Origin: Candidatus Poribacteria bacterium
GTDB taxonomy: Bacteria; Poribacteria; WGA-4E; JAJDTR01
Assembly (NCBI GenBank): GCA_022827055.1
Contig: JAJDTR010000164.1
Span: 124,001 to 188,000 of the forward strand
Length of the DNA: 64,000 bases
Reading direction: 5' to 3'
Under the pieces are notes generated by a model. It was not told the DNA's origin, did no database searches, and saw only the letters and a program-made list of their open reading frames with translations. Positions 9,810 to 19,519 of the stretch are shown here, piece after piece; the stretch's first letter is position 1, and each line of letters opens with the position of its first letter. Made by a program: the position numbers and the translations under genes.

Positions 9810-12800
9810 TTAGAATCCCATCATCGCACGAACAAATGTCGTGTTGCTTGTTGTATCTTCAAGCAAAATCGTCGTGCGCCTGTAACCCGCTAGAATTACG
9901 ATATTAAATCCAAGCCATTCACCACGGTTAATTGCTTGAATTTCAAAGATTCGTGTCCGCAGGTTGGGACGGAACAGGATAGGTACTTCCTCATCAGATG
10001 GGAAGTTTGTCAAGAACGCCTTGAAGTTATCATCGCGGTTGGTGAATTTGCGATATTGAAAACCGCCAAGAACGTTCATTCTCTGCGTGAATTGATAATC
10101 CAGACGAACCCCCAGAACATCTTCGCGACTTCTCTTGTTGAATCGAAGGTACTCTATCGGTTCGGTGTCTGTGGGAACATACAGACGTGGATTGAGCGGT
10201 GAGACATATACACCGGCAGCGATATCGTCGGCAGTATGGTCGAACACCTTCTCCCAGATATATTTTGCCATCGGCGTGACAGTCAAGTCTTCACCTATGT
10301 TTTTGATGAATCTCAAATCCCCTAACGGAATTTCGTATTTCGCCCGCAAGATAGTCACTTGGTTGCGGATAGTTTTTTCATCGTACCGTCGGGGTTTCCA
10401 ATTATCCTGATCATAAATCAACCCGGTATCCCCGTCATCCAACGGGTTGATTCCATGGTCGGGATAGAACGGGAATTCTCGTTTTTCACCCGAATCGCGC
10501 ACCTGCTCAATTGGTACCATGAAATCAGTGCGCTCATTCCGCTCATCACCCGTTCGCGTTGCTTCCTCATCATCCACCCGGTCTAGTGAGATGGCCTCCT
10601 GATCGTCCGGTTGAAATTGATTCTGCAAGGCAACGAGGAACTTCGCTTCCAAAGTTAAGTTCGGAATTGCCGTGTAGAGGAATTGAAGAGCGGTAGTGTT
10701 CACCCGTGAGTTGTAGAAGTCAAGCTCGTCAGATATCTGGACGGGCTCAAGTTCTCCAACGCGCAATGTAATCGTATAATCCGGAATATCGTCCTGAACC
10801 CGGACTAAACGATTCTGGAATAGAATGGTACCAAAATCCGGAATATCACGCTGGTAGGTGACATGGAAATACTTTGAATCGTTTTTGCGCCGGCTAGAAA
10901 CCTCGCTCTCGTTCAACCATCCGACCTTGAGCGTCAAATTGTCGAGTACGTCATAGCTGGCAACTAGGTGGTATCCCTCACGATCGATTCCGTACTCGTA
11001 CTGCGGCTCAAAATCATCTTCTAACGAATCAATCGTTCCGTTGTTGTTTAGGTCGACAAGATCCGTAAAGACGGGGGGATCCGCTTCAAAAATGAGGAAG
11101 TCTTCCTGAAAGTCGAGGATTCCATTCTGGTCGCGGTCGTCGGCGCGCGGCAGCACGCCATCGAAATCAATATCATCTGGCCAATCATCATCATCATCAT
11201 CGTCCTCGATTAGCTGATAATCAATTTCATCAAATGGATCGACCTCTGACGAAGATTCGGGAGTACGCGGCAAGGAGTACGTCTGATCTCTATCGCTATT
11301 GGCGCCCCAATTCCGATACGTCGTCGTATAACCGGGATCAATGTGATAGAAAGTTTCCTCTAGGAACAACTTCCCAAAACGTTGCTTAAGATTGACGAAC
11401 CAAGCGACTTCGCGTCCCAATTCCCCATCTCCATCCTCGGGAGTGCCATCACCGCCTAACCTGGCTTCGAATCTTTCTCCCTCGGTTTCTGAATAGGTTG
11501 GTATGCCGTTGGCATCTTCTGGCAGTAAGCTGCGGCGGTCAACACTAATACCCGTTGACTCCACACCATCGGGGGTAGTAATCTCCTCCTTTAGACGACT
11601 AAAGCCCACCTTATCCTTAGGAATGGTCGGATATTGCTTGTGCTTGCTGTTAATTGAGTAGTGCGCCCGAATGAAAGTGTTGAATAGCGTACCTTCAAGA
11701 TCGAGCCCGTACAGAATCGCAGCTCGGGCCGCGCCGTAGCGATAATGGACTTTCCGAGGTCTTCCCTCATCGGTCCACTGGCTTGGATTGTAGGCGAGGC
11801 TATCGCGGTTTTCGGCATATTCCGTAGATTGGCCGTAATTTCCCGGGGCTTGAATTACGTCCCGAAATGGCATCCCAATATGGCCGTCCTCGGTTTTGAT
11901 CCATTCCTGTAGTTCCGGGTCGTCCTCAGCCTTGTTGGCTTCGCTAAAGCCCATTACAACGATGTTGTAGTCGCCGGCAACCACCAAATCAAAATCGACT
12001 GATTTGACTTGCCGCGGATCGATATTATGATCGGCGAGGACGAAGTCATATTTCATCGCCTGGAACCCTTCAACAATCTTCCAAAGCCCGTCCTCAGAGT
12101 TGCGTGGCGGCCTGCTGCCCGGAACAGGATCGATATCGGAACTGAGGTCGAACGATCCATTCGCGGCACTGATTACAGTAGTCTCCTCTGGCAAAAGCCC
12201 AGGTTCGACCCCTTGGATCCGCTCGGTTCTAGTGATCTCCTCTTCCGCTTGAGTAACAACCGTCACCCTAATATCCTTGACTGCTGCTCCAACGCCCCCT
12301 TGGACTAACTCGGCATCCCGGGTGCGGCTCAGACCCAAGAACGCCCTCGGGTGGTTATCTTCTGGTGAATCATCGCGGAAGACCACGGTGATGCGCTCCG
12401 GCGGCGTATTTGGCACCGTTCCTAGCAGCGGATTTTCAACGCGTTCCGGGTGCTCCTTATGCAGATTCATGTAGGTAACCCCTACGCGGAAAATATCGCC
12501 TAGCAGCCCTTGAGCGCGGAACCCTATTAAACGAGCATTTTCGATATGACGTAACTGCGCGTCGTCGTTTAATCCATTTCTGCGGCCAAGCGTCGGTGCG
12601 AGGTTTGCCGCCGCGTCTGAAAGCCTTACCGGGTTAGAAATACGTGAATTCAGCAAGGTAAAGAGGTGTCGTTCTTGTGAAAAAGAAAGATCCCACCTAA
12701 ACCCGTCAAATTCTGTTTTGAATATGATGTACCGGTTCGGGAACAGCGTGGAAGGCTTGATACGCATGTTGTCGCCGATTGCGAACTCACTATGCCTGCC

Positions 12801-13151
12801 TCGGAAGCTATCCGTGGTGAGGATTGTGCGGTCCAATTGCGCTGAAAAACGTTCACTATCAAGTTGACCAGTCCAACCGGCAATTAGCTCACCATTCTGA
12901 TCGAATTCTTTCCGTTCACGGTAATTGAAAACCTCATTACCTTCAAGCAACTCCTTTCCAAACAGGTCATAGAAGAATTGGGGTTCCTCTTCTAGCTGGA
13001 AACGATCGGAGAACTTTGATTGTCCTTCAATCGTTGGCAGCAATGGTTCTTGAGGTCCCAGACTTGACGCTCCACAACCGTACAAGACGAAACAACTCAA
13101 GATACATGCAATAACAGAAACAGTATGTAACCACCGTTTCAACATTTTCAT
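9810..13151 (-). CDS. Large putative outer-membrane lipoprotein/beta-barrel protein
   Basis: Family not recognised. The 1113-residue protein begins with a lipoprotein signal (lipobox around LYGC, Cys26). It has no other hydrophobic helix and ends in alternating polar/non-polar strands closing with a terminal Phe (VRAMMGF), as outer-membrane barrels do. An acidic run (EDDDDDDDWPDD, near 650) is followed by two Ca-binding EF-hand/dockerin-like loops, DRDQNGILDFQED (near 670) and DLNNNGTIDSLEDD (near 700). GGAGG sits 9 nt before the ATG. It lies downstream of a repeated copy of its own leader and first 60 codons (13417-13713). Proximity to the TolQ/ExbD operon is suggestive of an energised or exported envelope system, but this is inference. 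Confidence 0.7.
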   Translation of the reverse strand: MKMLKRWLHTVSVIACILSCFVLYGCGASSLGPQEPLLPTIEGQSKFSDRFQLEEEPQFFYDLFGKELLEGNEVFNYRERKEFDQNGELIAGWTGQLDSERFSAQLDRTILTTDSFRGRHSEFAIGDNMRIKPSTLFPNRYIIFKTEFDGFRWDLSFSQERHLFTLLNSRISNPVRLSDAAANLAPTLGRRNGLNDDAQLRHIENARLIGFRAQGLLGDIFRVGVTYMNLHKEHPERVENPLLGTVPNTPPERITVVFRDDSPEDNHPRAFLGLSRTRDAELVQGGVGAAVKDIRVTVVTQAEEEITRTERIQGVEPGLLPEETTVISAANGSFDLSSDIDPVPGSRPPRNSEDGLWKIVEGFQAMKYDFVLADHNIDPRQVKSVDFDLVVAGDYNIVVMGFSEANKAEDDPELQEWIKTEDGHIGMPFRDVIQAPGNYGQSTEYAENRDSLAYNPSQWTDEGRPRKVHYRYGAARAAILYGLDLEGTLFNTFIRAHYSINSKHKQYPTIPKDKVGFSRLKEEITTPDGVESTGISVDRRSLLPEDANGIPTYSETEGERFEARLGGDGTPEDGDGELGREVAWFVNLKQRFGKLFLEETFYHIDPGYTTTYRNWGANSDRDQTYSLPRTPESSSEVDPFDEIDYQLIEDDDDDDDWPDDIDFDGVLPRADDRDQNGILDFQEDFLIFEADPPVFTDLVDLNNNGTIDSLEDDFEPQYEYGIDREGYHLVASYDVLDNLTLKVGWLNESEVSSRRKNDSKYFHVTYQRDIPDFGTILFQNRLVRVQDDIPDYTITLRVGELEPVQISDELDFYNSRVNTTALQFLYTAIPNLTLEAKFLVALQNQFQPDDQEAISLDRVDDEEATRTGDERNERTDFMVPIEQVRDSGEKREFPFYPDHGINPLDDGDTGLIYDQDNWKPRRYDEKTIRNQVTILRAKYEIPLGDLRFIKNIGEDLTVTPMAKYIWEKVFDHTADDIAAGVYVSPLNPRLYVPTDTEPIEYLRFNKRSREDVLGVRLDYQFTQRMNVLGGFQYRKFTNRDDNFKAFLTNFPSDEEVPILFRPNLRTRIFEIQAINRGEWLGFNIVILAGYRRTTILLEDTTSNTTFVRAMMGF

Positions 13152-13416
13152 TTTTTCTTGCCTCCATGAAGTAAATTGGATTTATTTTGAAACCGACGAA
13201 AAAAGTGATAAAGAGAGTAAACAACAGGCAGTAAATACCTGTTAATCAATACAAGACTATTCTTTCATCAAACTCTCTGATTCCATTTAGAACCATATTT
13301 CATCCTAAACTACACCGCGAAATCTACCTTTGGCTAACTTCCGCTTCACCCACCTTAGGGTAGCTATGCCTGCCCTTGGTGTCCCAAAAGTTCGCTAAGC
13401 CCAAGCAGTGTCCCTG
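13152..13416 (-). promoter_or_regulatory. Leader of the large outer-membrane gene, duplicated upstream
   Basis: This non-coding leader resembles the leader of the upstream stub (13714-13990). Shared blocks read on the plus strand include GTTAATCAATACAA (13241-13254 and 13808-13821), the TCCTAAAC/TCCTAAACC segment, and GCTATGYCTGCC about 200 nt from each start. Conservation across the duplicated copies suggests a regulatory or structured-RNA element, or simply recent duplication. Confidence 0.5.
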
Positions 13417-13713
13417 CTAGTCAAAGAAACACACTTTAGTTTTATTGGCCTTGAGCAACTTTTTTCTACTTTTTTCAGCTATTTCAGCTGTACTAAGATT
13501 GCCCTTAAGAAGTTCGTCTCCAAACAAGTCATAAAAGAATTGGGGTTCTTCTTCCAGTTGGAATCGATCAGAGAACTTTGACTGTTTTTCGATTGCCGGC
13601 AACAAGGGTTCTTGGGGTCCTGGACTTGACCCTCCGCAACTATAAAAGAGAATACAACTCAACATACATGCGATAACGAAAACAGTATTTAATCGCCGTT
13701 TCACTATTCTCAT
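13417..13713 (-). pseudogene. Truncated tandem copy of the large outer-membrane gene
   Basis: Residues 1 to about 60 align with the neighbouring 1113-residue protein (RFQLEEEPQFFYDLFG is shared exactly, as are SKFSD and QEPLLP), including the lipoprotein signal ending in FYSC. After DELLKGN the sequence changes to an unrelated Lys-rich tail and stops at about 98 residues. The start at 13713 is aligned with the start of the full gene. The Shine-Dalgarno region of the full gene (GGAGGCAAG) reads GGATTCAAG here, so translation is probably weak. It may be a remnant of a duplication with deletion, or a small lipoprotein in its own right. Confidence 0.7.
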
Positions 13714-14293
13714 TTTTCTTGAATCCAAGAAGCAAATCGAATTAATTTTGAAATCGACGAAATAGAAAAAAGTGATACGGAGAATAAGGAACAGGAAGTA
13801 GAAGCCTGTTAATCAATACAACACACAATCTTGTCCCGAGCACCTGAATCCGAATGCGCGACTCTTTCCTAAACCATACCGTGAAAACAGTAATCGTGAA
13901 ACCTACTTGAGACTGAATCCCGAGCCGCCATTTGAGGTTCGCTATGTCTGCCTGCGGTACCCTTAAAACTCGCCCTTGACAACGTCTGATTGTCTGCCAA
14001 TTACAGGATAACATAAGTGGATTTCAACAAATGAGCCTCTACGATATCACTTCTGGTAATATCTGTCAAGACTTTTTTTTGACTAAATAATGATTGACTG
14101 TTTGTGTCGGATTTGTGCGATGAAACCCAATGACAGATTTAAAAACTGATGCTCCTTTCGTCGATCATATCAAATCATGAACATGCGCGCATTTACGCCA
14201 CGGCAACGACTTCAATAAGAACGTGAGTTGCTGTGGCGAGTCCTCAAGATACCGGAGAGCGATCGGGCGCCGGAGATCATACCGGAGTGTTGG
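13714..14293. other. Intergenic region with duplicated leader
   Basis: The first 280 nt (13714-13990) are the diverged copy of the leader found at 13152-13416. The remainder (13991-14293) is AT-rich with no gene, repeat or clear terminator that I can see. Confidence 0.55.
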
Positions 14294-16402
14294 TTAGGTC
14301 GTAATAAACCCTTGGACGGAAAGATTAGCGTGGGTTATTCGATCGCGGGTCGTCCTCAAGGATTGACGTGATGTCGTGGCGAGATTGAGGACTAGTACAA
14401 TGGCATCGGCGTGAACACCAAGTGCAAGTCCATCAGCCGACGACAGAAGCGGGGACGTGTCAAGTAATATGAGTTCATAATGTTCTCGGAACTGCTCAAG
14501 GAGCGATTGCATGCGCGGAGAGTCAAGAAATTCAATCGGAGTAGACACAATGCTATTCATGCTGAACAAATCGACATTCGCGATTTCAGTCTCTTGAACT
14601 GCTCCCTGCCAATCCGCAACCGAATCAAGCTGTGAAGATTGCCGCGTAGAATTAGATGATACGCCGAATATCTCATGCTGCTTTGGAGCAAGTACATTGC
14701 AGTCAACGACTAGGACGGGGGCTTTCACCAGAGACAGAGTAACTCCTAGATTAGCCGTAATCACAGAAACGAGGTCGTTGGAATCGCACCCCGCGAACAT
14801 GAGCACCTGCTTATTAGTCTCGGGACTTGACAGATTGATGTTTGCAGCGATTTCTTGATAAACTACCGGAACGGCGCGAGGGTCAATATCTGGATTTTGC
14901 CGGTTCCGCACGTGCCCTAAATGCATTGTGCCCAGTTCAGATTCCACATCATCGGACGAGCTATAGCTCGTGCTGAAATACTCCATGAGCAAGGCAATAG
15001 AAACCCCCAGCGTCAAACCGACGATGCCGGCAATCGCTACGATTGCCTTGACTCTAGGACTCGTCGGAATCTTTCGAGGAACCGCGCCGTCAACGACTCC
15101 AAGACCTCCTATCGTGCCTCCGGCATGCGATGTAACATGCGACGGATCCGACTCGGCGATTAAGATGCGTGTCTGCAAGATTCGCGTGAACGTCTCTTTT
15201 GTCAACTCGTGCCTGAACTCGATCTCCCGCTTCATTTTGTCAAGCGCCAATTCATTCTCGGGTATGGCACCAAGTAGCTGCGTCAACTCGCTCTCGACCA
15301 TTTCCAGCTGATCCTTGACTAGCGGAAGGTTGTGTTGTGCTCGAATGATGCTGGTTCGTAGATTTATCAAACGCTCCTGAACAGCACTATAGAGTGTGGA
15401 TACACCGTGAGTCACCGAAGTAATAGCTTCATTAGATATTGAGGTGGACAATCTGTCCTCAATGTCCTTAATTTGCGCTTTGATTGACTGCATCCCCGGA
15501 GCGTTCTCACCTGTTCCAGAAGCAATTAACCCAGTTCTTTGAACCTCAAGAGCAATTAGCCTCTCCATTTGAGACAACCAGATGGGATTAGTACCCATCG
15601 TCTCTGTCAGTTTCGAATATTCGGGGTGGTTCTTGATTTCTTCCCTAAGATGCTTCAATTCCTTCTCAGACGAACCAATTCCCCACTCGAGTTGTTCCAG
15701 GTTACCTCGTAAAGATGCCCGTCGCAGGAAAAGACTAGAGAGTTTTTCTCGCCAAGTTCCAGGACCGCCGTTTTCCCGAACAAACTCGGACGCCTCAAGT
15801 TCTCCTTTGTCTATCTCAACCCGCAATTTTTGCATCGTATCATACAGCAATTCCTGGCGTTGCTCCAATTTGGCAGAGTCCTGATTTCGGCGGTGCTCTT
15901 GCATCTCAGCAACTAACTGATTAATCAGGAGAGCCGCATTGCGCTCCCCGCCTTCCTCCTCGGTAAGATTCAGCGAGAGCTCAATATACTGCGAGTCCGA
16001 GCGACTCTTTGATTTAAGGTTTTTCCTTATTTTCCCGACCGGGGGTAAGTAGGAAACACCGCCGACTCCCGATTCCTCGAGCCGTTCAATTGCCGTCGTT
16101 ATCATAGACTCCGAAAGAAAGCGCTGACCGACAGTCTCCATCTCGGTTCGGTCAACACCACCGGATAGGACGTTTTGAACAACGTTGGCGGATGGTATTG
16201 GTGGGCTTGATGATGGTTGGTCGAATAGTAGAAGCGCAGAGGCTTCATAAGTTTTGGGCAAGTGCAAACTAACTACTAGGGCAGTACCGACAAGCAACAA
16301 AAAACACAAGCATATGATAAAATCGTACTTCCGAATTACAGAGAGGTAATCCCGTAAGTGAACCTCCTTTTGAGGCATCGAAATCGTATTTCCTTCCTCC
16401 AT
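14294..16402 (-). CDS. Wzz/GumC-type polysaccharide co-polymerase with degenerate BY-kinase domain
   Basis: The 702-residue protein has the chain-length-determinant layout. A membrane helix (about 28-50) precedes a long periplasmic coiled-coil region (about 160-400), a second helix (about 445-470) and a cytoplasmic BY-kinase-like domain to the end. Such proteins control export and length of surface polysaccharide. The ATP site is ruined: the Walker A position reads AGCDSNDLVSVITANLG with no GKS/T, the A' motif is VVDCN, and only a B-like LILLDTSP remains. There is no C-terminal Tyr cluster. It is probably a structural co-polymerase without kinase activity. An alternative start is the ATG at 16378, 12 nt after GGAGGAAGGA. 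An O-antigen-ligase-like gene lies far away at 53367. Confidence 0.85.
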   Translation of the reverse strand: MEEGNTISMPQKEVHLRDYLSVIRKYDFIICLCFLLLVGTALVVSLHLPKTYEASALLLFDQPSSSPPIPSANVVQNVLSGGVDRTEMETVGQRFLSESMITTAIERLEESGVGGVSYLPPVGKIRKNLKSKSRSDSQYIELSLNLTEEEGGERNAALLINQLVAEMQEHRRNQDSAKLEQRQELLYDTMQKLRVEIDKGELEASEFVRENGGPGTWREKLSSLFLRRASLRGNLEQLEWGIGSSEKELKHLREEIKNHPEYSKLTETMGTNPIWLSQMERLIALEVQRTGLIASGTGENAPGMQSIKAQIKDIEDRLSTSISNEAITSVTHGVSTLYSAVQERLINLRTSIIRAQHNLPLVKDQLEMVESELTQLLGAIPENELALDKMKREIEFRHELTKETFTRILQTRILIAESDPSHVTSHAGGTIGGLGVVDGAVPRKIPTSPRVKAIVAIAGIVGLTLGVSIALLMEYFSTSYSSSDDVESELGTMHLGHVRNRQNPDIDPRAVPVVYQEIAANINLSSPETNKQVLMFAGCDSNDLVSVITANLGVTLSLVKAPVLVVDCNVLAPKQHEIFGVSSNSTRQSSQLDSVADWQGAVQETEIANVDLFSMNSIVSTPIEFLDSPRMQSLLEQFREHYELILLDTSPLLSSADGLALGVHADAIVLVLNLATTSRQSLRTTRDRITHANLSVQGFITT

Positions 16403-16555
16403 TAATGAGCGAAGACCTCTTGCTCACTTCGTTATCTTAATCCCAAGTTGAATTCAAGAGCCATCCCGGTTCGTGATCGTAGGGCGTTTATGCTAATTGG
16501 GAACAGATTCATCGGATCCAACAATTATTGGACACGACGACGAATTACCTTTCCT

Positions 16556-17119
16556 CTAACGCGCCGCCTCGATCTGTTCTTCGCTATATGCTTCATCGAT
16601 CCACTCGGTAATACGCCACTCACCGTCTCTCAGTTCAAAGATGAACAGATTGTCCCCTTCGGCATACCACCCCGTGTATCCACCTTCAAGAGAGACGCCG
16701 TCTGCTACAAACCCTTGAATCCTATAGTGGACCCTTACTTCGGCTCTGTTTCGTTCCGGGTTTAATTCGATTTCGGGCGGCTCTTCAAGTTCTATTTCAA
16801 TGTCTTGATACAATGAAAACACACGAATTGCCGAATCTCTCTCTTCGCGAATATCATCAAATGTGACGTCATCTGTTGTATCGTCGGGTGTTCCCATATC
16901 CGAGACATACCGAAAACCGTCCGCCCAGAAGACATCTATGTACGCATCTACATCTTCAGTTTCATATCCGGTACGCCACGCTCTCAGCACCGCTTCAATC
17001 GCGCCCGATTCCTGGGATCGGGGTGCACCGACCTTCTCTACATCGCCGCAACTCAAAAAGCTTAACGTTACGACCACCGTGAGAAATAAACTACCTGCTT
17101 TGGGAAAAATCTTGAGCAT
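16556..17119 (-). CDS. SnoaL/NTF2-like lipoprotein
   Basis: The ATG at 17119 follows GGAGG by 9 nt and begins a lipoprotein signal (MLKIFPKAG...LSFLSC, Cys near 24), so the longer frame to 17191 is rejected. The mature part has an alpha-beta pattern (AIEAVLRAWRTGYETEDVDAY, FWADGFRY, and a C-terminal NLFIFELRDGEWRITEW) typical of NTF2/SnoaL-fold proteins. These bind small ligands or act as scaffolds; no catalytic set is obvious. Length is 187 residues. Its neighbour downstream on this strand is the Wzz-like gene. Confidence 0.65.
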   Translation of the reverse strand: MLKIFPKAGSLFLTVVVTLSFLSCGDVEKVGAPRSQESGAIEAVLRAWRTGYETEDVDAYIDVFWADGFRYVSDMGTPDDTTDDVTFDDIREERDSAIRVFSLYQDIEIELEEPPEIELNPERNRAEVRVHYRIQGFVADGVSLEGGYTGWYAEGDNLFIFELRDGEWRITEWIDEAYSEEQIEAAR

Positions 17120-17260
17120 CACTGACAACCTCCAAAACACGTTTTCATCCGAGAAGATTCTATCTTCAGCATAGGAGTAACGATCAGACAATCTTGATTT
17201 CTAGACAATCAAACTGCCTAAAATATCCTAGTGATTACATGGTCCAAAGCCGCTCTTCTT

Positions 17261-17779
17261 TCAAAAAGTTTTCCTTAGGTTCAAATATAATTTTTTCGGC
17301 GTTACACCGACACTTACGCCTAATTTCTCAATTTCCTTAGATTCATCAATGAGTACATTGACTTTTGCGTTCGCGTTATAGAACTTCGCGCCTATGTAAG
17401 AATCAATGACACTATACGCCCATACACCGATAGCACCGTATATGAATAGTTGTCTAAGTTTGTAGCGCTCGTTGGATCGCTCATATTGTGCGAGTGCTTC
17501 CTCGGATTTGGGGTCTATGGTTGCCGCCGGAAGATACCGATTGGTATAAATGTTCTGGAAGGACTGATGTGCCGCGAGGGCGCCCGCAAGCGATGCACCC
17601 ACTCCTATCACCGACAATGTTCCTCGAATCGGACTGCGCGAATAATACTGACCCCAGCCAGGGATTATCGACGATCGGACAACGGAGCCAACTGGAGATA
17701 TGAGCCGGAGCTCCTCCGTTTGGGCAACGCAAACCTGCGCGAAAGCCGATAAGAAAAGCGTAATCGTCACAATCTTCAC
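17261..17779 (-). CDS. DUF5683-like membrane protein
   Basis: The 172-residue protein has a signal peptide (1-19, ending CVAQ) and then SSIIPGWGQYYSRSP, the hallmark Pro-Gly-Trp-Gly-Gln stretch of DUF5683-type proteins. Two hydrophobic segments follow (about 55-72 and 112-130). The family is found in envelope-rich Gram-negatives and has no firm function. It follows the Tyr/Arg-rich secreted protein gene by about 160 nt on the same strand and may share its transcript. Confidence 0.6.
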   Translation of the reverse strand: MKIVTITLFLSAFAQVCVAQTEELRLISPVGSVVRSSIIPGWGQYYSRSPIRGTLSVIGVGASLAGALAAHQSFQNIYTNRYLPAATIDPKSEEALAQYERSNERYKLRQLFIYGAIGVWAYSVIDSYIGAKFYNANAKVNVLIDESKEIEKLGVSVGVTPKKLYLNLRKTF

Positions 17780-17941
17780 TTGGCACCACCCGGCAATTCC
17801 CTGCAGAACTTAATCACTGCAACCGTCGTAACCGTAAAATGATAACGAAATGTGAATCTGCTGTCAACCAAAAAAGCGAACAACCCATGCGGCACGCTAT
17901 GAGTTGTTCGCATCGACACGGCAAAAGACCATCTCGCGCTA

Positions 17942-19519
17942 TCATCTTCGACGGCTTGATGTGCGCTCTGTGTTTCGCGTACGACTGCTTGAACGATTCT
18001 CCTGATCGTCATCATCATTGCTGCTTGCGCTCGACGACTGGCGACTTGGAGCCGCTGATACTCTTGAGCGTGACGGGGGTGGCGAGGAACTCGATTTGGT
18101 TGACCGGCTGCGTGACGGTACTGAAGACGCGGTTTCCTTTCGTCTTGAACCCGATCGAATGTTTGACTCCCTTGGCGATGATGTACGAGTCCGACCCGAG
18201 TAAGACTTCGAACGATTATACAGTTGACTGCGTCGTTCCGCATTTGATCGAATGCGACTATTTGTCTTATCATTGTCAGCAACCGAGCCGCGGGGATAAT
18301 ATCTTCTGTGCGACTGTTCCGTAGAATTTCGCTTGACAGATGTCCTACGATTCGAACCCATAGCATTTAACCGGTCTCGCAGTGTGCCTGACCTGGTCCG
18401 ATAACTTGTGTGAGTTCGCTTGGTAGACACGGTTGCATTTCGATCCACTCGATCACTCAACGCCGGTTGCTGTTCGCGATGCTTTTCAATAACCGAACGG
18501 ACTCTCGGCTGGACGTTTACGCGCTTAGTCGCTTTACGTGATACCGATAACCGACTCCTGCTGTATTGCCGGCGGACATTTTCGTGCTCCTTGCTCCATC
18601 GATTCAATTGCGTCTGTCTCTTTTTTACCGAAGACTTGGGCCCCACATAAACGTATCTCGGGTTTGAATATGATCTATAACAATAATTAGGATAATACGC
18701 GTAGTAACGATGGAGGTAATTGCCGTAAGAATAGCGAATGGCGTAGTAGTGGCGATCGTAGATAGGGTAACTCCACCGGATGTAATAGTCATGATCTGTT
18801 GCATAGTAGCAAGGACCGTCGTAAAAATACAGGTAGGTGTAGCGGTGCCAAGGGCGCCATTCATAGCTCCTTGCGTATCGGTGATATCGGTGAATATGAC
18901 GCTGTTTTCGATAAGTGACAACGTCTACGTACTCTATATCAAGCTGCTCGCCATCTTGGGCAACAATATGCATCTCGAGAAAGCCGTTGTCAACGTGGCC
19001 CGCCGCAGAAATTTTGATTGTTTCCGAGCGGCGGTTTGCCCGTAACACGAACGTATCACCGTAACGAGTTTCATCGGCGTGTTTGTCGTCATAACCGCGT
19101 CGTGTGTATTCACGTTTGGTATTTCGAATCCAAACACGACCGGCAATTGATTCGTAATCCTCAATGTAGGGCTCGCTGGGTTCGCCCCGGTAGCGCACCA
19201 ATATCTCAATGTACTGAGCTTGTGCAGGAATCTCAAAGAAGTATATCGCACTGGCAATAGCAAATTCGTAATCATCTTCCTGGATATACTGGCTTGCCCA
19301 AGCCGTTAAGCGCGCACCGTCTTCAAAGTGAGGACTTGCGTTAATTGTTGCGTTGCCCCGTTCAATCCACTCATCAACATCGTTGCCTGCTCGATGTTCG
19401 CGGCTTAGTCGATCCGAATAAGAACTGTAGTCATAGGCTTGGGTTACCGTCGGCATAGCAAGCAAAAAGAGGCAACTTAACAACACCCACGGACTCAAAA
19501 TGTTAACTCGGACGCTCAT
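17942..19519 (-). CDS. Secreted Tyr-rich and Arg/Ser-rich low-complexity protein
   Basis: No family recognised. A signal peptide (1-28, ending TQAYD) is followed by an ordinary-looking domain (about 30-200: FEIPAQAQYIEILVRY, YESIAGRVWIRN). Next comes a Tyr/His/Arg/Trp-rich stretch (about 205-295, dominated by RYY, YYA and RYSY motifs), and then about 220 residues of Arg/Ser/Thr-rich sequence with SR, RS and RTR motifs. It ends RTSSRRR. The protein is very basic overall and the C-terminal half should be disordered. An extracellular adhesive, mineral-binding or polyanion-binding role is possible. The start has SD-like AGGAGAG spaced 7 nt. The low-complexity DNA creates long spurious frames on the other strands. 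Confidence 0.75.
   Translation of the reverse strand: MSVRVNILSPWVLLSCLFLLAMPTVTQAYDYSSYSDRLSREHRAGNDVDEWIERGNATINASPHFEDGARLTAWASQYIQEDDYEFAIASAIYFFEIPAQAQYIEILVRYRGEPSEPYIEDYESIAGRVWIRNTKREYTRRGYDDKHADETRYGDTFVLRANRRSETIKISAAGHVDNGFLEMHIVAQDGEQLDIEYVDVVTYRKQRHIHRYHRYARSYEWRPWHRYTYLYFYDGPCYYATDHDYYIRWSYPIYDRHYYAIRYSYGNYLHRYYAYYPNYCYRSYSNPRYVYVGPKSSVKKRQTQLNRWSKEHENVRRQYSRSRLSVSRKATKRVNVQPRVRSVIEKHREQQPALSDRVDRNATVSTKRTHTSYRTRSGTLRDRLNAMGSNRRTSVKRNSTEQSHRRYYPRGSVADNDKTNSRIRSNAERRSQLYNRSKSYSGRTRTSSPRESNIRSGSRRKETASSVPSRSRSTKSSSSPPPSRSRVSAAPSRQSSSASSNDDDDQENRSSSRTRNTERTSSRRR

Noticed and set aside
17776-18366. 196-codon frame within the Arg/Ser-rich gene
   Set aside because: Arises from low-complexity codon use in another frame; no recognised family.
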